The notes under the pieces were generated by a model that saw only the letters and a list, made by a program, of their open reading frames with translations, did not search any database and was not told the DNA's origin. Shown here piece by piece: positions 26,501-35,500 of a stretch of 64,000 nt of DNA; within the stretch, counting starts at the first letter, position 1; every line of letters starts with the position of its first letter. The DNA lies in the NCBI RefSeq assembly GCF_964355755.1, contig NC_092675.1:26700412-26764411 (forward strand), read 5' to 3'. The translations under genes and the position numbers were made by a program. This DNA comes from Antedon mediterranea. Taxonomy: Eukaryota; Echinodermata; Crinoidea; Comatulida; Antedonidae.

Positions 26501-29500
26501 GTCCCTAATAGTTCATGTTAATTGAGACTTAATATCACTTACCTGGGAAAGATCCACAATGCAACCGTGGTCAAGCAAGCATGCATTTCACTTTGAAATG
26601 AAATAAATGTAATGTACCTGTTTACTCACCTGGGTGAGGTCTACAAGGATGTTATCTTGTCCTAGCATGGGGTTTACTGTTGTTACAGGGCTTGTAGGTA
26701 GACTTCCAGTAATAGCATTCTGAAATAAACACAAATTAATTAGCATACTAAATCAAGTTGTTATTTAAAATAAAATAGATCACTTCTTTAGCAAAAGATT
26801 TAAGACTAGGTATTCCTTCATCGGGATCAAACCTACTTTCAATGTTACTTTGTCATATTATGTATCACATTTTATTTTGTTACCATGACATTGAAAGTAA
26901 ATAAATGTTTAAATGCCAACTACAACACTATGCTTCCTGTAATCCCATGGACGCCATTCGAGCGGACATTAGCCACAATTTACCACAATCATCCGGGTAT
27001 TTTGTCCTCCCAATGGCATCCAAGTCATTTATCTTGCATCGCGTAGCAGCGCTATACAATCTTTATTCAAAAATTCAGACAGAGTTTGTACTATGATTCT
27101 TGATATTGATGTCAACATCACTACCACCTCATCCATGCTACTGTATGTCATCTCATCATGGAATCCTCATTCATAATTATTTTATTTTATCTTCATCATT
27201 GTATTAATCATCAAAATAAAAATTATCTTTTATTGTGGTTTATTCATCTAACAATTCATAGGCAGTGCTTTATTTACTTTATTTTACAACCTTTTTACTG
27301 ACATGTGACTTGAAAAAATCCATAGAATGTCAATGTTTTTAATAAATTTTAAATATTGTCTGTACTTTTTTATTGTTTTAAAAATTGTTCGTGTACTTTA
27401 AACTGCAGTGTATTATTTTAACAAAGATTTTTATTTTATGAATTAGACCATAAAAAATGAATTGAATCAAATTTCATTAAAGCTTTAATAATACTGTATG
27501 TCAGAATATTCCACGCTGATAAATTAAAAAACATGAACAACCATTGAGTGATGTCTAAAGTACATTAATGTATAAGAACAACATCAATTTGATATCAGGT
27601 GACTGATAATGAAAGCATGTGCAGTGTAAAAATCAAGGTGTGAACATCTTTCATGTTGATAATTACATTGAGTAAAAAACTACTGAGTGATGATAGAAAT
27701 AGCTATTACATTCATTCATGTTTTTTTGGCACTATATAATGCAATGATATTCAGAAAGATACTATTATTATTAAAAGAGCATAGTACAGATTATGTTGGA
27801 TGCCAATTTCATAATCGTTTCAGATGACAGAATCATAATTTGTGAATAAAGACAAACAAATTAATAACACTCATTAGATTTTGCATATATTCACACACAA
27901 TTGGTTTTTGTCTGATCATTTGTCAACAATAGTGAAATAATTTAACTTTAAAATGTAAAATAGACATAAAAATTTCAACAAAACAATTGATATGCAATCA
28001 GCCAGCAATTGTCATTATAATAATAATTATTATCAATATGTTAATTGGTACACACATTATAATATACTACTGTACTTCTTCATTGCTGAAAAATTAATCA
28101 TAATTGAAAGATCGTAGAATCGTCTCAATAAATAAAACCATCTGGGGGAATGATGCTAAATTTAGGTTTGATGAATGAAAGTACCATAATGAAAGATGAT
28201 CCCTAAACACATGGTATAAGTTAGAATAGGAAATGACATCACAAAATAATATGAATTCACCAGGAAGCAATATAGAATATTGAATGGCTTTGGTTCTGTT
28301 CAGACTACTGTATGTGACCTGGTAAATATAATGTAGACTAAAGGAAAATAGTATGATACTGTACTGTAACATTTAACTTTAAGTATTACCGTATTCCTCT
28401 GGCATAATCCCACCCGGTACAACACGAAATTAGGCTGACTTTGGTGGGTTGGACTATACCCTCTGTTATAATTCCACCCTCCTAGAACACAAAATTAGGG
28501 TGATTTTGGTGGGTTGGACTATACCCTCTGGTATAATCCCACCCTCCTAGAACAAAAAAAATGGGCCGACTTTAATAATGGGTAAGACTATACCCTCTGG
28601 TATACTCCCACACCACTAGAACACAACATTGGGTTGACTTTGGTGGGTGGGACTATACTCGGGAAAAGCCTGGTTCAGGAAAAAAAAATTATTGGTGATC
28701 ATTTCTTGTAATAGAAAGGCCTACATCCAGATCAAAAGCCAATACTAGGACTATACCTATAGGGATATGCCTGTGAAATCAGACAGTAGGGGGTGGGATT
28801 AGACATGAAGTGGGGATTATTATGAGGGTATACGGTATTATTAAAGAAGCTAGATGAAATGAAAATGAAACTGTGTTTTGTAGTAAATTTGTTTGAACTC
28901 CTACTATCAAAAGCTTGCGTTCACATGGATGAAAACTACAAATCATATTTAAATGCCTGTTCACACTACAACATTTTATGAAAGTTTGAAGCTCCCAGAA
29001 AAGCCAGATAAATTAGTGTCTGGAAAGACCGCTAAACTCAATTACTGACAATGACATACAACTTTAACATGTAATCACAAATTATGATTATCGTTTCTGA
29101 TCGAATATAATCCCATGCTTAAGTACTGTACAGTATAACCCCACAATCTAATTTATGCAAAAATTTGGAAAATCAATTTTTTTTTAAATGTAAGAATCTC
29201 ACCCACGAATACCAAGGCTCCTGAGACTACTACTGTACATATTTGGCCATATTATTATTAGTAATAATAATATTTAAAAAATTACATTAAAGCTTACATT
29301 ATTATCCTGAATAACACGTTTTAATTTAAACAACATCGTCTTCATGTTTGTCATGTCCTGCATTAAATGGCGGAATGTATTGGCGTCCATGGTTACCTCC
29401 TCGTCCGACGTAAACGATAACTGCGACGTTAGGTTTAGATGCAGACTTCTGTTAAGTCGGCTGAATCCAACATGGTTCTCCTTTGATCTATAAAAAAACA

Positions 29501-32500
29501 TATTTACTTTTATCGACAAGCATAAACCATTTTTTCTTTATAATTAATAATAATAATAATACTGTATGACGGGCTTGCTAGGAGAAGTAAGTGCATGTAC
29601 TGTGCTGGATTGGGTTTGGTTGATTTCTCAGGATGAAGTTCTTAATCATAACATTTTTTATAAAACCTTGCTTACTGTAGAAATCCCCTATTTTGGACTG
29701 CTGAATAGATGAAATTCCCTATATTTACTGTTAGAATTTTTTTGCAAAAGCAGTCTTGGAAACTTAAGAAGGAATTTTAAAACATTATACAGTACAGTAC
29801 GTCACACATAATATACATTTTATTTTGCAATGAAATAACTAAATCTTGAAACTTTATCTGTGAAATAAAAAAATATCAATAATAAGTACAAAAAATAGTA
29901 CAAAAGTAGTATTTCTTAGTAAAAATATGAATGATTATTTTGAAAACAATAATTATGCTAATAAGAACAGGACATACAAACAGCAGATATCCGACTCTGT
30001 GCTAATTAGGACCATTGAAATTTAAGTTTGCTGCCATGGAAACATGGTAATCACATCGCGATCAATACACATTGATAAAATATCAAAATTGGCATCAAAT
30101 ATGGAAATATGCACAATAGGCCCTTATCCAATCACAAACCTGAAAAGATGGATGACGGTAGTGTAACGAAGAAATTAATTATCACAATGAATGACGCAAG
30201 AGAAATGTAGAGGAAAATGTCCGTGTATCTATTGTACAAAACGCGAAATACTGTACAAAGTACAGAGTGATAGTATACACAATACGATGACATTTAGTTT
30301 ACCAACATCAAGAAAATTATATTCGTTGAAATTAAACTGGGAAACCCGAGGCTACGATGAAACAAAACGTGGATAAGTAATTGATATGCAATGAAGCATA
30401 ACTAATGTTTATTTTGGAGAGAATCGAACGATCTAAACACAACACCCACGAGTCTGTTTATATTATCATCTAATTTTAATACAATTCTTTATATCGCAAT
30501 CATGTCAAATGTGTTTCTTGACCGTCATATAATCATGTTTAATAATACTAATATTCAATTCATAATTTAATGTCAATGATTAATAATAGTAATCTTTTTA
30601 TTGTAATACACAGTATTTATTCAATTAGTTTTGTTCATGTACTGAACTGTAGTAGTACTGCATCATGGTGATGAACAGAAAATTTAAAAGACACAGTATT
30701 TTAAATAAAATTTACAATGTTAACTGTTAGTGTTAGTGTTACGAAAAAATAAAAATGAAATTCTATATTATATGGTACAGTATTTTATAATACTGTTTTT
30801 GATTTTCAGGTACTGTATTGTAGTCCTCCATTACAGTAGGTAATGGGGAAATCACAAGTTTAGAACATTAAAACATCGTATGACTAATCAATTTTAACTT
30901 GTAATGTTTTAGCTGTCTCATTTTGTAAAATAATATACCCCTTTTGTGACACGGATACGATTCAGGGGACACCAATTTTGGGGAGACCCACCCATGAAAC
31001 GAACCAGGGACAATAAAAACACAAGATCCCTATTCACTATACTATTCTGTGTCCTGCTAATGGGGTTCTAGCTGTACTGAACACAGAGTTAGGAAGACAC
31101 AAGATTGGATTATTCCAAATTTTATTTGCTATACTGGGTAATATACTATAAACGCCTAATGGAATTAAATACGTTCTAATAGCCACTGTTTGTTTTCAAT
31201 TAAACGTTGTATATTTATCTTTCTTGTTGACTACACCAAAGTGAACAAGCTGTGATAATCAAAACATGACATCTTTTAATAGGATTTATTGCATACACAA
31301 CGATATGACACTAATGGTGTTAAGAGATTTTTAAAAGTTAAAATCACTGTTTATACTAGTGCGTTAAGTTAAAGAATGATTTTCACACATTGAGAGTGTA
31401 AATTCTCACAACTGTGCAGGTACTGTGTATTGAAATCGGTGACAGTGTTAGGCAAGTTGTATTTATAGTAAATTTGGTAACCAGGGCAGTATGAAACATA
31501 TTGATTTGACAGTTGTGAAAAAGAGTACTGGGTAATACTGTCATAGTGGAATACTATGACCACACAGTAAATTTACATGTAAAGCTCCTGTAATCTATAC
31601 AGCTACTATAAATATGCACATTTTTGCGAATATTACAATATGTTTGATAAATATTTGAATGTTATCTGGTCAACAAAAATGTGAATTGGAAAACTAGTAT
31701 CATACACAGCAGGTACAGTAATTAAATTGTTTACAGTAGTAATGTTGTGAAAATGTAGAACAAACAAAATAAAAATATACAGTTGTTACTGAAATAGTGT
31801 CAAATTGGTTTTGAAAAAAAGAAAAAAAAACAGGAAGATAAATACACACTTGCCCCAAGTCTGTATTCATTGTCCTTTTTTTTATTTATTTGGTTTTATT
31901 TCTTGTCTGAAAATACATCCAATCTCAAGTAGTATACAGTACATATGAAACGCCATATGTGCCAAAATATTTATCTTTTTACTAATAATTATTAAGACAA
32001 AACTTCGTCTGGAACCCAGACTATCACATACATTACTTTAATATTATTTACACACACAATCATGGACTACTTTTTTAGGGCCACAAAAATCAACCTTTGT
32101 TCATAGGCCTACAGTGATTATTATTGATACTATAGACTTTGCATAGTAATTTTATTGATAATGGGATACTATTGTCACGTTAAAATGTTATGTATTTAAT
32201 AACATTAACATCATTATTTATTCATATTGTGATGCACTGCTCTTTGTATTTTAACAAGTGGCCCTAGTGTACATATTATTGACTTTAATTGCGTTGTTTT
32301 GTGTTGTATTGAAGTCTGCAAACAAGGTAACGAAAAGTATACAGTTGCTACTGTACCAATTATTGATTTTCTTTTAATGCTGAATTCTCTGCAGTTATTT
32401 TGAGGACAAGATATACTGTAAGTACTACCACTGTCATAACAGTTCTAGCAAAAAGTTTTTCTAAGCAATTTAAAATCTGAAAGGGTATTCAGTAGTACTA

Positions 32501-35500
32501 TATTATTAGCCCACAATTTTCACTATTTTGTCTTTAAGGCATAAATTGAACTCTAAACTAAACAACACAGTATACGCCAATGCATTTAGCTGTATAAAAA
32601 ACCATGGGGACAGGAGGAACAATCTTGAATATTGGCTTGTTAACATGTACAGTATAAGAATATACTGTAAATCAAACAATTATTAAAGAATGAACTGTAT
32701 TGTTATATTAAACAAGTAAAATAACATAAAAAAGGAATGCGAGATATTTAAATCTAAGCAATTGTTAATTTATCAACAATCCAACAATTGTTTGTTTTTG
32801 TTATTCTTCATCCAGATGAACTTAAAACCGGTCAGTAATCAACAGTCTACACAATAGAATTAGATGCATCTCATTGAATTTCTAAATACCATCTATTGTT
32901 ATTCAATCAGTGTCTGAAATACTGTAGGTCTATATTCAGGTTTATAATACACAGAGGGATTGTTGAAGGCATAGAAATGTTTAATGAAGTCGATTCCAAT
33001 GACAATAAGGCTCTGTCTTTCACCCTTCCATTTTAGTTCAATCGTGACAAATCCTATCTTTTCAGACAAGAGTCAAATGCGGAAATTATTTCTTTTTAAT
33101 TGAAAATAGATCAAAATACTGTAGTTTTAAAATTACAATAGGTCTACCCGTACTCTTTTTATATCAATTGTTTTCCTTTTTTTAATGTGTGGAAAATTGA
33201 ATGCTTATAATGGTATAGTAAATTGGTATATAGGTACATATGCAAAATGCAAAGTGATTCACAGAGACCCCTGTCTTTGACATTGCTCACTGGACACCTG
33301 AAGGACTGTGGTGGGGTAAATGTCTGTCTCGTCCCTTTATTTTGCCACCTAGGAAGTTGTTCAGGATCGTGATAGCGATGGATGCAGATCTCTCAGAGAC
33401 TAGGCGAAAGGGATTGTACATTAAGTGTTTAATTTTATATGCACCACACAAAGTAATGCAAAAAAAAAAGTGGAATTGCTCAGCTATAGCCAGTGGAGCA
33501 GTAGCCTTCAACCATGAAGTTTGCTTCTAAAGAAGAAGATGATTGGAATTGAAGAAAGGAGTGCATTAATAAAGATTTAATTTTTTTATATTAGTGGTTA
33601 ATATTTTTAGTAGAGAATTGAAGGAAAATGCAATTGAAGGGTTATGTGATGAAAAAACTACCAAATGTACAGAGTAGTAACTTTTTTTAGTGTTTTCATT
33701 CACTTTTTTTACCTTTCATTGAAGTTGGTCATATGCTGTGGTTCTTCAAGAATTTTACCATTGGGTGTTGAGTCATAAACTTTAGAGGGCGGTGAAGCTC
33801 CCATGGTGATACTCCGAAGCCTTCGGGAGTCTATGACCCTAAAAAGGAAAACATAAACATCAAAAAAAAGGAAGGAAGAGGACAACTTAAGTTTGATCAT
33901 TTGTCATATTTTTTACATTTTGAGTTCAAATTGTATGTTTATTTGTAAAATTCTTTATTTTCTAATGAATGTTGATAAAATTTAATTATTTTTCTTTTGT
34001 TTGTAAATGTGTTTAATTGTTAATTTCATTATTATGCTATAACCAATTTAACAATTCATTTTTTGCTCCACGGATATCATTAATGTTTATGAAAATTAAT
34101 TTACTACTGTATGTTTATTGGAAAGTTTATTGAAATATATATCTTGATTAAAATAGAGAAAGACTGTTTTAGCAGTATCTAACGTCTCAAAATATTAATG
34201 TCTTTCACTTTTGTCACGTTTCTTGGAAACTATTTGGAAACAAATTTGTTGAATGAATGAATAAATTTGTTGAATAAAAGAATAAAATATCAAACACATT
34301 AAATATGTAACATTTTTTTCTGTATTAAAAACTTAAAGTTTCCACAATTGAATTAGTTTACTTTTTATCATTATTTTACAATTATAATCTTATATAATGT
34401 ACTGGTAAAATTATAAACCATGGATTTCATAAAGCGATAAACACTGAGCAAGCATAACTGTAGTTATAAAATAAACAATCGAAAAAACAAATCCATGCTA
34501 TTTGATAGTGATGATACCACAATATATAACAGTATTAAAATAGCTGACAAAAATTCTTGTGGATTTGATTGACTTATGAAATAATCATCATACAGTATTT
34601 TAATAGAAAAATGAAATGCATTTTCTAAAACAGAAAAGGATACGTTGCTATATAGTACATAAATCGAACATCAAAATAGTATAATTATAAATGCAGTCAT
34701 CACAACAAAGCACATCGTTTAAAACCGCAGCTTACTAAAACCATATGGCGATCCTTCTGTGGCCATCATACACTTTGAAATAACGCAAAATGCAATACAT
34801 ACATAGCCATACTGAATGCTCCTAGCATGCAGTCCCGACACCTAGGTAGTACATCTGATTACATCGGTACATGAGAGACAAGCCCTCTCCACCAGGGGTA
34901 CCTTGTTAGGGGTACCTTGTTAGCAAGATACACTAAGGATTTGACAAGCTTGGCCTAGAATTCTAGCTAGACAACAACATGCCTAATGGTGTAACAGCAG
35001 CTGCTTACGTACTTTAAGCTAGATCAAATTTGCATATTATCAAATTATTTTTACGGAGGTTTTAATGTTCGCATTCAAACAGAGCATGTCTATGGCAACT
35101 TGGTGCAAGAATAATGCACAAGGGACAAATGTTAAATGTATTCAAGTGTTATAGTACAAATTTATTTATTATTTATTCATTTTTCATCAATTTTTTATTT
35201 TTAATTTTTACTAATCATTTCATCACAAATGTCTCGATCACTGTGTGGACTTGAGACAATGGGTCAGCCACTCCTCCCCCATTTGGGATGATTGGACTAA
35301 CAATATGTTTAAATAATTAAAATTTAAGATAAGAGTAATTTAATAAACCTACAGTTGAAGTCTGTAGTTTTATTTACACTACCAAGTAAACTTAATTTTT
35401 CATTAATTCAATTGTGTGAGCAATGCAAACTCAATTTAATTTTTCACCAAGGACTACTGTACAGTGTAAATTAAATAAAAAATGTCACAATTTATCTCCA

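Larger units (their letters stand above)
21960..26629 (-). other. CCSER intron between exons 4 and 5
   Basis: About 4.7 kb. Contains a long imperfect inverted repeat (22591-22808), a 17-base match to the start of exon 4 (23107-23123) and a two-unit tandem repeat (23891-24256). A second donor-like segment lies at 26541-26575, just past exon 4. An inverted GTAGCCAC/GTGGCTAC pair at about 22014-22140 brackets a GC-richer patch. Confidence 0.55.
26720..29297 (-). other. CCSER intron between exons 3 and 4
   Basis: About 2.6 kb. The main content is the long form of the dispersed element at 28388-28840. A solitary MITE-type end, TTAAATGCCTGTTCACACTA, lies at 28949-28968. Otherwise AT-rich with no recognised signal. 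Confidence 0.55.

Noticed and set aside
26543-26590. Working mutually exclusive copy of CCSER exon 4
   Set aside because: The only nearby acceptor-like AAAG leads straight into TGA in the required frame, so it cannot replace exon 4. Kept as a relic or U1-like finding instead.
33270-33535. GC-richer patch with 62-74 codon ORFs on both strands, considered as a missed CCSER exon or retroelement piece
   Set aside because: No splice site pair keeps the CCSER frame, and neither translation resembles a family I recognise.
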